A DNA stretch of 64,000 bases from a virus. The position numbers and the translations under genes are program-made. Every line of letters begins with the position of its first letter. The first letter of the stretch is position 1. Positions 14,798-22,560 of the stretch are shown in pieces. A model generated the notes under the pieces. The model was not told the origin of the DNA. It was given only the letters and a program-made list of their open reading frames with translations, and ran no database searches. The DNA is taken from positions 1-64,000 of the IMG/VR virus record IMGVR_UViG_3300015024_000001; one strand, given 5' to 3'.

Positions 14798-15682
14798 CTA
14801 AGCTGTGGTAGGATAGCTTTAGATCGTATAGGTATTCCTATTGATAATTATTTTTCATCTGAAATAAAAGAAGCAGCATTAGTTGTTGCTAATCATAATT
14901 ATCCACAAGATACTAAAAATAGATTAGGGGACATTACAAAAATAAAAGATTCTGACTTACCTAATATTGATTTATTGATTGGGGGTAGTCCATGCCAAAA
15001 TTTCTCTATAGCTAATAGAGAGAGAAAAGGTTTACAAGGTATAAAGAGTGGTTTGTTTTACGAGTATGTCCGACTGCTAGAAGAGACAAAACCCAAGTAT
15101 TTTTTACTTGAAAATGTTAGAATGGAAAAACAACATCAAAACGTAATTAGTTCTATACTAGGTTGTGAACCTATTATTATTAATTCATCACTAGTAGCGC
15201 CACAGTTACGTCATAGATTGTATTGGACTAATATACCATCTGTCACTGTACCAATAGCTATATGTGTAAGCTTAAATGATTATCTACAAACAGGATATTC
15301 AGATCGTACTAAAGCAAGAGCTTTGTTGGAATCAGATTCACGACCCCTAGCAACACCTATAAAGATGTGTCACAGATATTTCGGCACAGGTTTTTCTACT
15401 CTTGTGTTTAAATCTGAATACCACTACTTACAATGTAAACAACATTACACAGCATTTTTTAAAGGTAAAACAGCTTTAGAAATTGATGCTCTTATTACTG
15501 ATAGTATGGATTTATCGGTATATAATGGTGTTCGTTATATGACCAATCGAGAACGTGAGTATTGTCAAACAGTACCTCAAGGATATACAGATGTTTTGAC
15601 ACAGAATGATGCAGCATCAGTGTTAGGTGATGGCTGGACAGTAGATGTCATAGCACATATTTTTAAAGGCTTATTATGTTAG
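14771..15682 (+). CDS. DNA C5-cytosine methyltransferase 2
   Basis: 303 residues. Motifs: I LSLFDGLSCGRIAL, IV GGSPCQNFSIANRERKG with catalytic Cys75, VI LENV, VIII LRHRLYWTN, IX-like CQTVPQGYT, and X GDGWTVDVIA. Outside the shared ends it is clearly diverged from enzyme 1, especially between motifs VIII and IX, so it should recognise another site. Starts in the ATGA overlap with enzyme 1. No cognate restriction gene is present, consistent with orphan protective methylation. Confidence 0.9.
   Translation: MNILSLFDGLSCGRIALDRIGIPIDNYFSSEIKEAALVVANHNYPQDTKNRLGDITKIKDSDLPNIDLLIGGSPCQNFSIANRERKGLQGIKSGLFYEYVRLLEETKPKYFLLENVRMEKQHQNVISSILGCEPIIINSSLVAPQLRHRLYWTNIPSVTVPIAICVSLNDYLQTGYSDRTKARALLESDSRPLATPIKMCHRYFGTGFSTLVFKSEYHYLQCKQHYTAFFKGKTALEIDALITDSMDLSVYNGVRYMTNREREYCQTVPQGYTDVLTQNDAASVLGDGWTVDVIAHIFKGLLC
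15635..15678 (+). repeat. Second copy of the 44-bp methyltransferase tail repeat
   Basis: Identical to 14730-14773. The repeat's final ATG starts methyltransferase 2 in the first copy and a 30-codon frame (15676) in this copy, which suggests a modular cassette. Confidence 0.85.
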
Positions 15683-15768
15683 AAATTAAATTCAACCATG
15701 TGTTAGAGTCATGTAACTCACTGCCCATCTCTAGTAGTGGATTACTAACTTTACCTGACCTACTATGA
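15676..15768 (+). CDS. Possible 30-residue peptide
   Basis: Starts at the ATG inside the tail repeat, overlapping the methyltransferase 2 stop, and ends in ATGA leading into another short frame. The length is minimal and no family is known. It may be a truncated gene exposed by methyltransferase cassette exchange. Confidence 0.3.
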   Translation: MLEIKFNHVLESCNSLPISSSGLLTLPDLL

Positions 15769-15784
15769 ATATAGAATATTCTTT

Positions 15785-16054
15785 ATGTTTATGATTCTTG
15801 ATCACCAACCTAATAATGAAATCATCATATATAGTGACTCTACTAAAACTGTACAAGTTGGTGCTTATCACAGTATCCCTGAATACCATGACTACTGGCA
15901 ATTCTGGTTAGGTTGGGGTACTTTTGATATTGCATTTCGTCCTGTGCAAGCATGGTCAAAAAGATGTAATATACGAGTAGAAAATCTAACTTATCTTCTA
16001 CGGTTTGATTTACGTTTACCTACAATGTTTATTTGTTTGAGGATTTACAGATGA
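15785..16054 (+). CDS. Unknown 89-residue protein
   Basis: Start at 15785 or the in-frame ATG at 15791. Aromatic middle (YHDYWQFWLGWGTF). The C-terminus overlaps the next gene as ATGA. A TTCTACGG copy lies at 15996. No domain seen. Confidence 0.45.
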   Translation: MFMILDHQPNNEIIIYSDSTKTVQVGAYHSIPEYHDYWQFWLGWGTFDIAFRPVQAWSKRCNIRVENLTYLLRFDLRLPTMFICLRIYR

Positions 16055-16344
16055 GTGTTGCGTACAAAACTATTACTGATTATCTGCATAGTGCTGTAAC
16101 TGATGCACATGGTGAAGAGGATGCTACACTAGATATGGCTTTCTGTTGTGATTTATTAGGTTTATTGCTTGAGTCTGATAACACAGAGCTAGTGTTAGAT
16201 TTGTTTCGTACACTTATGAAAGAGCAATGGGGTGAAAATGATAACAATGACACTCCTGACTTTATTCTTAACTATTGGTGTACAAGAGCTAATGAAGGTT
16301 TAATGTCTGAAGTAGCAAGGGAGATTTATGGTTACACTGAATAA
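16051..16344 (+). CDS. Unknown 97-residue helical protein
   Basis: I choose the ATG at 16051 (ATGA overlap) over an upstream TTG. Helical content with acidic patches (DAHGEEDATLDMAF) and repeated hydrophobic runs (LLGLLLESD). Ends 17 bases inside the next gene. Function unknown. Confidence 0.55.
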   Translation: MSVAYKTITDYLHSAVTDAHGEEDATLDMAFCCDLLGLLLESDNTELVLDLFRTLMKEQWGENDNNDTPDFILNYWCTRANEGLMSEVAREIYGYTE

Positions 16345-16555
16345 AGTAAGACGATTATTTGCAGTTATGAAAGAGTTGGGTATATACACAGAACCTTTAC
16401 TTAATACAGGTTATAATGATGAGCTTATGGCTGAGTTTTGGCAAGGCGACAAATATCTATCTATAGATGTTGATAACTCTTCGCTAGATATCAGTGGTAT
16501 GCAGAGTGGTGTGTTTACTGTCAACTGTGTAGAAAAAGGATGGCTGTACGAATGA
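16328..16555 (+). CDS. Unknown 75-residue protein
   Basis: Overlaps on both sides. N-terminal basic helix (LNKVRRLFAVMKELG) followed by an acidic, probably beta-rich part. No family recognised. Confidence 0.5.
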   Translation: MVTLNKVRRLFAVMKELGIYTEPLLNTGYNDELMAEFWQGDKYLSIDVDNSSLDISGMQSGVFTVNCVEKGWLYE

Positions 16556-16722
16556 TAGTTTATATTATCATGCGTCATCATATCCATGACTACCCCGATA
16601 CTAATGTTATTTTGATGGTTTGTGCCACAGAAGAACTTGCTACTTTGAAACTAAAATGGTTAGAAGAGGATAAACCTCATAATATGAAGCTCTGGATTGA
16701 GGATCATATTATTGAAGTATAA
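16552..16722 (+). CDS. Unknown 56-residue protein
   Basis: Start set at the ATGA overlap with the previous stop; an in-frame ATG four codons earlier is possible. Contains VYIIMRHHIHDYP and a helix ATEELATLKLKWLEED. No known family. Confidence 0.5.
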   Translation: MIVYIIMRHHIHDYPDTNVILMVCATEELATLKLKWLEEDKPHNMKLWIEDHIIEV

Positions 16723-16834
16723 CAATAAACGTTGGAAACGACATAACAGACATACAAATCCTGAACTGATTGCTGCTCATGTTTTTGCAGCTTGTTTTAA
16801 AAGAGAAGCACCATTTATCTTCCACTATGAGTAA
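16712..16834 (+). CDS. Possible 40-residue basic peptide
   Basis: Open frame with a TTG start overlapping the preceding gene and ending inside the next. The product is basic (YNNKRWKRHNRHTNPE) with a hydrophobic middle. Without an ATG or clear ribosome site the call is weak. Confidence 0.35.
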   Translation: MKYNNKRWKRHNRHTNPELIAAHVFAACFKREAPFIFHYE

Positions 16835-17120
16835 AGTAAAACCTAAATATCAAGCAACACTAGATCGCTATTTGAGATGGTATGACTACATCAATGTTGA
16901 GATTAGACTAGGAACTTTCTTTATACAAGAGGTGGTGGATGATTTGCTGAAGCTAGGTGAAGATCCTATTAGTATACTACAAGGTGTTCGTAATAATTAT
17001 CAAGTCTGTTATCCTAAACAATGGCATGGTTTGGTAATAAACAAGATAGATCCTTATGTATTTTTTGACAGTTTAGAACACAACCAAGAGTGGCAGACCA
17101 TACATAGTGTGCTACAATAG
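16827..17120 (+). CDS. Unknown 97-residue protein
   Basis: The ATG at 16827 is preferred over one at 16770 that would bury it in another frame. The protein begins MSKVKPKYQATLDRYLRWYD and looks helical. After the stop, TAGTAAGG (17118-17125) and CCTTACTA (17148-17155) form an 8-bp inverted repeat with a 22-base loop, without a T run. Confidence 0.5.
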   Translation: MSKVKPKYQATLDRYLRWYDYINVEIRLGTFFIQEVVDDLLKLGEDPISILQGVRNNYQVCYPKQWHGLVINKIDPYVFFDSLEHNQEWQTIHSVLQ

Positions 17121-17165
17121 TAAGGTAGATTTCCATAATCGATGCAGCCTTACTACCAAGACTAG

Positions 17166-17648
17166 ATGATAAAACAAAAGAGATGTGAATGTGGTTGTGG
17201 TGCTTTAATTGAAAATAAAAAGCGGAGATTTATATCAGGACACAATCTTAAACTGATTAAAAGAACAGAGGAACACAATCTAGCTATAGGAAAGAGCCAG
17301 TTAGCAGCTTGGGACACTAAAAGAGAAAGGACAATTTTAGGATCTAAACGATTTAACTCTTCTGGCTATGTGATAGTCAAAGTCAGCCACACTGGTATGA
17401 AATGGAGAGAAGAACACATCCTAGTCGTAGAAGAATCTATAGGTCGAGATGTAGTTGTTGGTACTGAAGTTGCTCATCACATAAATACCGACAGAAAAGA
17501 CAACAGATTGGAAAACTTATATCTGTGCGAAGATAAAAGTCGTCATGGTAGAGTTCATGATTCACTGACAGATGTTGCAAAGCATATGATAAGATGTGGT
17601 CATACAACTTTTAATCACTCTACTGGTGAATATGAAACACTATTATAA
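17166..17648 (+). CDS. HNH homing-type endonuclease
   Basis: 160 residues. The N-terminus has a small zinc site (CECGCG). The C-terminal half has the HNH_3 pattern EVAHHINTDRKDNRLENLYL with the paired His, the Asn and the DN-x-x-x-N-L tail. Typical free-standing phage homing nuclease. Its last 17 bases overlap the DNA methyltransferase start, a common position for homing genes beside DNA-processing genes. Confidence 0.8.
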   Translation: MIKQKRCECGCGALIENKKRRFISGHNLKLIKRTEEHNLAIGKSQLAAWDTKRERTILGSKRFNSSGYVIVKVSHTGMKWREEHILVVEESIGRDVVVGTEVAHHINTDRKDNRLENLYLCEDKSRHGRVHDSLTDVAKHMIRCGHTTFNHSTGEYETLL

Positions 17649-18372
17649 GGACGAATTTGTTACATTATATAATGGAAATTGCTTTGATATACTACCCATC
17701 ATAGAAGAAAAAGTAGATATGTATTTTGTCGATGCCCCTTATAATTTGATAAGGTCAGCTTGGGACAGAGATATTATTGACCTTGCCCTCTTATGGCAAG
17801 AGCTACACAGAACAGGTCACACCAACACAGCTTATGTTTTTACAGGCGCACAACCCTTTACGTCTAAGCTTGTAGCTAGCAACTACAAAGAATTTAAACA
17901 AGAGTTGATTTGGCGTAAAACAATGGGTACAGGACATATGAATTGTAAACGTATGGCACTAAAAAACCATGAGAATATACTCATCTTCTATGGCAAACAA
18001 CCTGTATACAACCCACAAATGACTGCTGGTAAACCTTATAGAGCTTCACTAAGAAATGAAAAAGCTAATGTGTATGGTAAATCAGTTTATTACGAAACAC
18101 ATAATATAACAGGTGACCGTTATCCTTTATCAGTATTAGATTTTAAATATGACTCGAAAAGGTATCATCCGACACAAAAACCTGTAGCTTTGTGTGAGTA
18201 TATGGTAAAGACATATACCAACGAAGGTGCTTTGATGGTTGATCCTTTTGCAGGTGGTGGCTCATCACTTGTAGCAGCTAAGAGGTTGCGACGACGAGCT
18301 ATTGGTATTGAGCTTGGTACATCTTATTGTGACATTATAGTAGAGAGAGTAAAAAATGCAGATCCTATATAA
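17632..18372 (+). CDS. DNA amino-methyltransferase, beta-class order
   Basis: 246 residues from the ATG at 17632; an earlier in-frame start at 17596 would overlap the HNH gene further. Catalytic motif IV comes first as VDAPYNL (33-39), deviating from the usual DPPY, then the target region, and motif I near the C-terminus as VDPFAGGGSSLVAAKRL followed by AIGIEL. This order defines the beta class of N6-adenine/N4-cytosine enzymes. HPTQKP, also family-typical, is present. The Ala in DAPY is uncommon, so activity needs proof. Confidence 0.8.
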   Translation: MKHYYKDEFVTLYNGNCFDILPIIEEKVDMYFVDAPYNLIRSAWDRDIIDLALLWQELHRTGHTNTAYVFTGAQPFTSKLVASNYKEFKQELIWRKTMGTGHMNCKRMALKNHENILIFYGKQPVYNPQMTAGKPYRASLRNEKANVYGKSVYYETHNITGDRYPLSVLDFKYDSKRYHPTQKPVALCEYMVKTYTNEGALMVDPFAGGGSSLVAAKRLRRRAIGIELGTSYCDIIVERVKNADPI

Positions 18373-19438
18373 AAAGACTTCAACAGGTGCTACTCAACAG
18401 TGGCAACAAGAGGTTATACACGATATGTACAGAACTGTTACAGGTCAAGTTGGTGGTAAACTAACTATATCTGAATGGCATGAATGTACAGGTAAAAATA
18501 TTGGACGTTCTAACGAAACAACACCAGCAGAACAGCGTATAAAAGAAGTTACAGCTAACTATGAAAAGAAGCTAGTAGCAGGTGGTTATACAACTAACAT
18601 AGAAGATATAGGTATTGCTGGTTATTTCAAACCTATGCTTGCTAAGAACTATAAAGATTATGCACAGAAACTACAATATCCTGTATTCGTACAACCTAAA
18701 TATGATGGTATACGTTGTGTAATAAATAGTGCAGGAGCATGGTCACGTAAGGGTGAGCCTATTATCACAATTCCACATATTATTAACTCTTTACGTACTT
18801 TATTTTTGTCTTATCCTGACCTTGTACTAGATGGTGAACTGTATAATCATACGTTGAAAGATGACTTCAACAAGATCTGTTCTGTCGTCAAGAAACTAAA
18901 ACCTACTGAAGAAGATATTATAGATTCAGCAAATAACATTCTCTTCTATGTTTATGATTGTTATTTACCAACTACTTATAAAGAGAGATTGAATTTTCTA
19001 CAAACCTTAGTACCTTACTTATATGTAGATATTAGCATAACAGTTATTGCTACTAATAATACAAAAGTAGATGCCTACCTTGATCAGTTTTTGCAAGAAG
19101 GTTACGAAGGTATAATAATCCGTACTGATTCTTTGTATGAAAACAAGAGATCAAGCAACCTGCTAAAATATAAAGTAGATGAAACAGATGAGTTTGTATT
19201 GCTTGATATTATGGAAGGACAGGGTAATTGGGGTGGTTTAGCAAAGAAAGCTTCCTTAGTCACAGCAGATGGTATTGAATTTGAAGCTAGTATCGCTAAT
19301 ACACAGGAAAACTGTCTTAAGTTCTTACAAAACAAAGAGTTGTATATAGGTCGTCCAACAACTGTGAAGTACAATGGTCTCACACCTGCTGGTAAACCAA
19401 GATTTGGAGTTATTAAAGAATTTGATAGGAGGTTTTAA
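18356..19438 (+). CDS. ATP-dependent DNA ligase
   Basis: 360 residues. Motif I QPKYDGIR gives nucleophile Lys115; further motifs: SRKGEP (III-like), LDGELY (III), YEGIIIR (IV), NLLKYKVDE (V) and an OB-fold domain ending in GKPRFGVIKEF. The first 90 residues contain the GKNIGR and NETTPAEQ segment found at the N-terminus of many phage ligases. It seals nicks during phage replication and repair. It overlaps the methyltransferase by 17 bases and its TAATG couples to the next gene. Confidence 0.9.
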   Translation: MQILYKKTSTGATQQWQQEVIHDMYRTVTGQVGGKLTISEWHECTGKNIGRSNETTPAEQRIKEVTANYEKKLVAGGYTTNIEDIGIAGYFKPMLAKNYKDYAQKLQYPVFVQPKYDGIRCVINSAGAWSRKGEPIITIPHIINSLRTLFLSYPDLVLDGELYNHTLKDDFNKICSVVKKLKPTEEDIIDSANNILFYVYDCYLPTTYKERLNFLQTLVPYLYVDISITVIATNNTKVDAYLDQFLQEGYEGIIIRTDSLYENKRSSNLLKYKVDETDEFVLLDIMEGQGNWGGLAKKASLVTADGIEFEASIANTQENCLKFLQNKELYIGRPTTVKYNGLTPAGKPRFGVIKEFDRRF

Positions 19439-19683
19439 TGAAGTATGAATTATGTGGTGTAGAAATAGTAGATGGTACTTATAGGTTCTCGTACAGACCT
19501 GACCAACCCGTCCATCCTGATGCTGTATATACTCGTGTGTGTAAATCTGCTGTAGAGGCAGAGTTTAAACGTATGGTAGCAAAAGAAACTGATCTACCAC
19601 CTATTGCTTTGGATTTATGTATCAACACAACAGGTAAGTACAATCTTAAATATAGATGGCTTAAACCAAATGAAGCCTTGTAA
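19438..19683 (+). CDS. Unknown 81-residue protein
   Basis: Starts in the TAATG overlap with the ligase stop. Tyr- and Val-rich, probably a small beta/alpha protein (YELCGVEIVDGTYRFSYRP). No family found. Confidence 0.5.
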   Translation: MKYELCGVEIVDGTYRFSYRPDQPVHPDAVYTRVCKSAVEAEFKRMVAKETDLPPIALDLCINTTGKYNLKYRWLKPNEAL

Positions 19684-19732
19684 ATGTACATTCGTAAGTA
19701 AGAAGATTAAACAAGTCACAGAGAGCGAATAA
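19670..19732 (+). CDS. Possible 20-residue peptide
   Basis: ATG inside the end of the preceding gene; the TAA at 19730-19732 directly abuts the dNMP kinase ATG. It could simply couple translation to the kinase gene. Basic, with two Cys at the start (MKPCKCTF). Confidence 0.25.
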   Translation: MKPCKCTFVSKKIKQVTESE

Positions 19733-20494
19733 ATGACTATTGAAGAGAATATGAGAAAGGTTGTTGAATGTATTGCAAATGGTGTATTTGCGCCACAATC
19801 AGCACAAGATATTACAAACCTTATAGGTATACATAAAGACAATCTTCTTGTGGAAGAAGTAGGAACATTTATTGTAAATGATAGAGTAGATAATAAACTC
19901 AAATACATTGGTTTAGTTGGGTGTCAAAATGCAGGTAAAGATCATATTGCAAATTACATCGCTAAGAACTTAGAAAGAAAATGTGAGGTTGTTAAGTTTG
20001 CAACAAAGTTGACGCAAGTAGTTGCTGCTGTACTTGGTGTTGATGACCTTTCGTTATTCCAAGATAGGCAGTGGAAAGAAAATAAAATCTTTCAGTGGCA
20101 AAATAAAATCGTATCTGCTCGTGATGTACAGATCTCCATAGGTACTGATATCATGCGTAATATTATAGATGATGATATTTGGGTAGACGCTTTTTCAAAA
20201 GCATATAATGACCCTGATATACTCTATATTATTTCAGATTTACGGTTTATCAATGAGTTTGAGTTTGTACAGGCTAATAATGGTGTTGTAGTATTTATTG
20301 AGAATGTAAAAGCAGCAATGGCACAAGCAGATAAAGAGAAAGATGCTTTTGGTGTTTGGAAACCTCATGCTTCAGAAAAATTGGCGTGGGATCTATATGA
20401 CAAGAACATTCAATCTGATTATCATTTGTTAAATAATGACTACTCTGATCCACAACCTTTGCAAGATTTATTAACTTTTATAAATGGTATTTAA
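19733..20494 (+). CDS. Deoxynucleoside monophosphate kinase
   Basis: 253 residues. Residues 63-71 carry a Walker A loop (GCQNAGKDH) as in the T4 gp1-like dNMP kinase family, followed by EVVKFATKLTQ. RDVQISIGTDIMR and SDLRFINEFEFV match later family blocks. It phosphorylates dNMPs, probably including dTMP from ThyX, to dNDPs. A 55-residue N-terminal extension is unassigned. Located with the ligase and deoxyribosyltransferase-like genes in a nucleotide/DNA cluster. Confidence 0.8.
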   Translation: MTIEENMRKVVECIANGVFAPQSAQDITNLIGIHKDNLLVEEVGTFIVNDRVDNKLKYIGLVGCQNAGKDHIANYIAKNLERKCEVVKFATKLTQVVAAVLGVDDLSLFQDRQWKENKIFQWQNKIVSARDVQISIGTDIMRNIIDDDIWVDAFSKAYNDPDILYIISDLRFINEFEFVQANNGVVVFIENVKAAMAQADKEKDAFGVWKPHASEKLAWDLYDKNIQSDYHLLNNDYSDPQPLQDLLTFINGI

Positions 20495-20495
20495 T

Positions 20496-20933
20496 ATGAA
20501 GTTATATTTATCTTTTCCCATGACCTCTAGAAGTTTTGATGACCTTGAGACTTATGTTCTTGAAACAAAAGCACAACTAGAATCTTATGGTTATGATGTC
20601 TTACATCCCCTCACAGCCACTTCCTTTCTACGTTCTTCAGTTATTGCTCATACAGGATATCAACATCCTGAAGCTACTGATCGTGCTGCGTTCTCTAGAG
20701 ATAAAGCAATGGTGCAACTTGCAGACGTAATCTATTGCAATTGTGAAGACTTTGAGAAACCTTCCACTGGCTGTTTATACGAACTTGCATGGGCAGAGGT
20801 CTACAATAAACAAGTGGTGCTAGCTTGTCCACATGAACAACACGCTTTTGTAAAGCAAAGTATAGGTGTACAATTTGAAACACATTCTGAATCTATGGAC
20901 TACTTGAGAAAATTAAACTATGGTATTATTTGA
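20496..20933 (+). CDS. Nucleoside 2-deoxyribosyltransferase-like protein
   Basis: 145 residues from the ATG at 20496; another ATG four codons earlier overlaps the kinase stop. KLYLSFPMTS opens a Rossmann-like fold as in the deoxyribosyltransferase/DUF4406 group. DRAAFSRDKAMVQLADVIYCN and STGCLYELAWAEVYNKQVVLA match the active-site block in which a Glu is the nucleophile. Likely acts in nucleoside or nucleotide salvage, or as a glycosidase. Substrate unknown. Confidence 0.6.
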   Translation: MKLYLSFPMTSRSFDDLETYVLETKAQLESYGYDVLHPLTATSFLRSSVIAHTGYQHPEATDRAAFSRDKAMVQLADVIYCNCEDFEKPSTGCLYELAWAEVYNKQVVLACPHEQHAFVKQSIGVQFETHSESMDYLRKLNYGII

Positions 20934-21034
20934 CGAACTAATAGCTTTAGCTACCAAGTAATCGTCCTGCTGAAACAAGACCTCATAGATTTACACCAGA
21001 ATTACTAAGCTATGAGGAGTTCTTAAAAAAGTGA
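20920..21034 (+). pseudogene. Small gene with a +1 frame change
   Basis: The ATG at 20920 gives MVLFDELIALATK and stops at TAA 20959-20961. The +1 frame across the same point continues RPAETRPHRFTPELLSYEEF to TGA 21032-21034. The second part has clear protein character (an amphipathic helix), so one protein seems split. The change lies at or just before a TAA stop, as in 10711-10912. Mutation, +1 frameshifting or sequencing error are all possible. Confidence 0.4.
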
Positions 21035-21071
21035 TATACTAACTGTATAGTAATATACAAAAGGTTATCTA
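21035..21071 (+). promoter_or_regulatory. Promoter-like region before the resolvase gene
   Basis: AT-rich stretch with TATACT followed by TATAGT in inverted arrangement (TACTA-n6-TAGTA), then AAAGG before the GTG start. The -10-like element and dyad suggest a regulated start of transcription. No clear -35. Confidence 0.3.
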
Positions 21072-21575
21072 GTGGCTATTGTACAAGTATTAGGTCTCGA
21101 TGGAGGTTCGAGAAATTTGGGAGTATCTATCATAGACTACAACACGGAAATACAAACACTAAATTGTCTTGATGCAACTCATTTCGTTAGTAAAGGTGTT
21201 AGTATACCTGAGCAGTTAGATAGTGTAGCTCAATTCCTAAAACAGTACATAGACACTTATTCACCATCTATTTTTTCGTATGAAGCAATGGTTTTCAAAG
21301 GGAAGTTTAGTGCTGGTAATGGGGTCGGGATACAGAATGCAATGGGAGTTATACGACTTATAGCTTACAAAAAAGGACTGCAAGAATTTTCTTACAGTCC
21401 TAAACATATTAAACTTATAACTACAGGTAAATCAACAGCAGATAAACAAGATATAATTAATAAAGTATCAGCCCTTTTTCCTTCTACGGTCTTTAAGATT
21501 TCACATAATCATGCTGCTGATGCAGTTGCAATTGGACTTACATATCTTGTAGACCAGCATAAAATAAAACTATGA
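21072..21575 (+). CDS. RuvC-like Holliday junction resolvase
   Basis: 167 residues with a GTG start supported by AAAGG upstream. VLGLDGGSRNLGVSI gives the first catalytic Asp (D10), FSYEAMVFKG the central Glu, and SHNHAADAVAIGLTYL the C-terminal acidic residues of the RNase H-like RuvC fold. It would cut branched phage DNA before packaging. A TTCTACGG copy lies at 21482. Ends in ATGA with the next gene. Confidence 0.75.
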   Translation: MAIVQVLGLDGGSRNLGVSIIDYNTEIQTLNCLDATHFVSKGVSIPEQLDSVAQFLKQYIDTYSPSIFSYEAMVFKGKFSAGNGVGIQNAMGVIRLIAYKKGLQEFSYSPKHIKLITTGKSTADKQDIINKVSALFPSTVFKISHNHAADAVAIGLTYLVDQHKIKL

Positions 21576-22176
21576 AAAACAGAATAAAGTGGTACTTACA
21601 AGAAACAGAAGAAGATTCTGACATACCTTGTCATACAGATGTTGGTAGGTCTAGACCAGCAAAAGTGAGTAGGTCATACAATAACATACCTCCACGTTTT
21701 ATGATGACAACTATTACACCAGAGATTATAGATATATTAGAAGCTCAACCTATATCAGAGTACATAGAAAAGAAGTTTGATGCTTTTGTGTTAGCATTAC
21801 AATCTATTGCAAATACCAAACACACAAGAGAGTTGACTAATGAACGAGAATATTTTATAAAGTTAACACCTAATAAGATACAGAATTGGTGCCAGATAAC
21901 AAAACAAGAGTTATTAGACTTATCTATATTAGAACTTGTAGATAAATACACAGCGATTAAGTACAGAAAGAACAAGAATATGGTATGTAACTATGACAAC
22001 TCTACACTACACTTGTCTACTACTGATGCAGAGAAGTTTGTGGATATAATGCTTAATCTTCCTGAACCATCTAATAACTTAAAAAACTATTGCAGAATCA
22101 GCAAGATGTTCCTGCTGAGTTTCAACAAATATTGCATGATAATTTTTGGGAGATAGTCAGTGATAAAAATGCATGA
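21572..22176 (+). CDS. Unknown protein with probable programmed -1 frameshift
   Basis: The zero frame (21572-22156) gives 194 residues, but its last 23 residues look unlike coding sequence. At 22081-22087 the heptamer A AAA AAC sits in the correct zero-frame phase. Slipping -1 there continues the protein as LLQNQQDVPAEFQQILHDNF and stops at 22174-22176 (201 residues), overlapping the next start. The -1 tail has the Gln/Glu helix character expected after LPEPSNNLKK. The body holds helical segments (IIDILEAQPISEYIEKKF); function unknown. A simple one-base deletion is the alternative. Confidence 0.6.
22081..22087 (+). promoter_or_regulatory. Slippery heptamer A AAA AAC
   Basis: The first A is the third base of a zero-frame codon (offset 509 from the ATG), giving the X XXY YYZ phase required for -1 simultaneous slippage. 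A AAA AAC is an established frameshift heptamer in other viral systems. No obvious strong hairpin was seen directly downstream. Confidence 0.55.
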
Positions 22177-22444
22177 TAAAGCAGACAGTAAATTAGGAGA
22201 TTCTTTTTATAACGCTAAAGATAATAAGTGGTATTATTTTGACGGTATTAATTGGGTACTAGGACTTTATTTCGTATATGAAAATTATAAAGGCACTGTA
22301 GCAGAACGTTGTGTTATACCACTAAGTATCTTTTTTGGTGTCACAGAATATCATAAACAATCTGCATATATGATGCATACATGGGACATAGAAAAGAAAG
22401 CTTACAGAGACTTTGCTTTAAATAATATTCAGAGATTTTTATGA
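22169..22444 (+). CDS. Unknown 91-residue protein
   Basis: Start at the ATG 22169, which overlaps the -1 frame stop of the preceding gene; a GTG at 22160 is an alternative. Contains AKDNKWYYFDGINWVLG, an aromatic beta segment. No family recognised. Confidence 0.5.
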   Translation: MHDKADSKLGDSFYNAKDNKWYYFDGINWVLGLYFVYENYKGTVAERCVIPLSIFFGVTEYHKQSAYMMHTWDIEKKAYRDFALNNIQRFL

Positions 22445-22470
22445 GTAAACGTATAAAGTATACTACATAA
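22440..22470 (+). repeat. Remnant made of two halves repeated near the TnpB element
   Basis: The first 19 bases (TATGAGTAAACGTATAAAG) are identical to 23079-23097. The following ATACTACATAAG is also found just before the tnpB start (about 23196-23207). The region thus looks like the same gene start joined directly to the sequence now inside the element's left part. Its frame, MSKRIKYTT, stops after nine codons. Confidence 0.5.
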
Positions 22471-22519
22471 GTGAACTTACTTAGAACTTATATGACAATC
22501 AAATACAGAAAAGAATAAA

Positions 22520-22560
22520 ACTATAGTATGCTACACTATAAAGACTTTATAAAATAAACT
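22520..22560 (+). promoter_or_regulatory. Promoter/operator-like dyad
   Basis: TATAGT (22522-22527) and ACTATA (22535-22540) form an inverted repeat around TATGCTACACT, whose TACACT resembles a -10 box. It precedes the gene at 22561, which lacks an overlapping upstream gene. Similar dyads occur at 21040. Confidence 0.3.

Noticed and set aside
17118-17155. Stem with CCTTACTACCA resembling a tRNA acceptor end
   Set aside because: Only about 40 bases separate the arms and no anticodon or T-loop pattern is present; treated as a simple inverted repeat.
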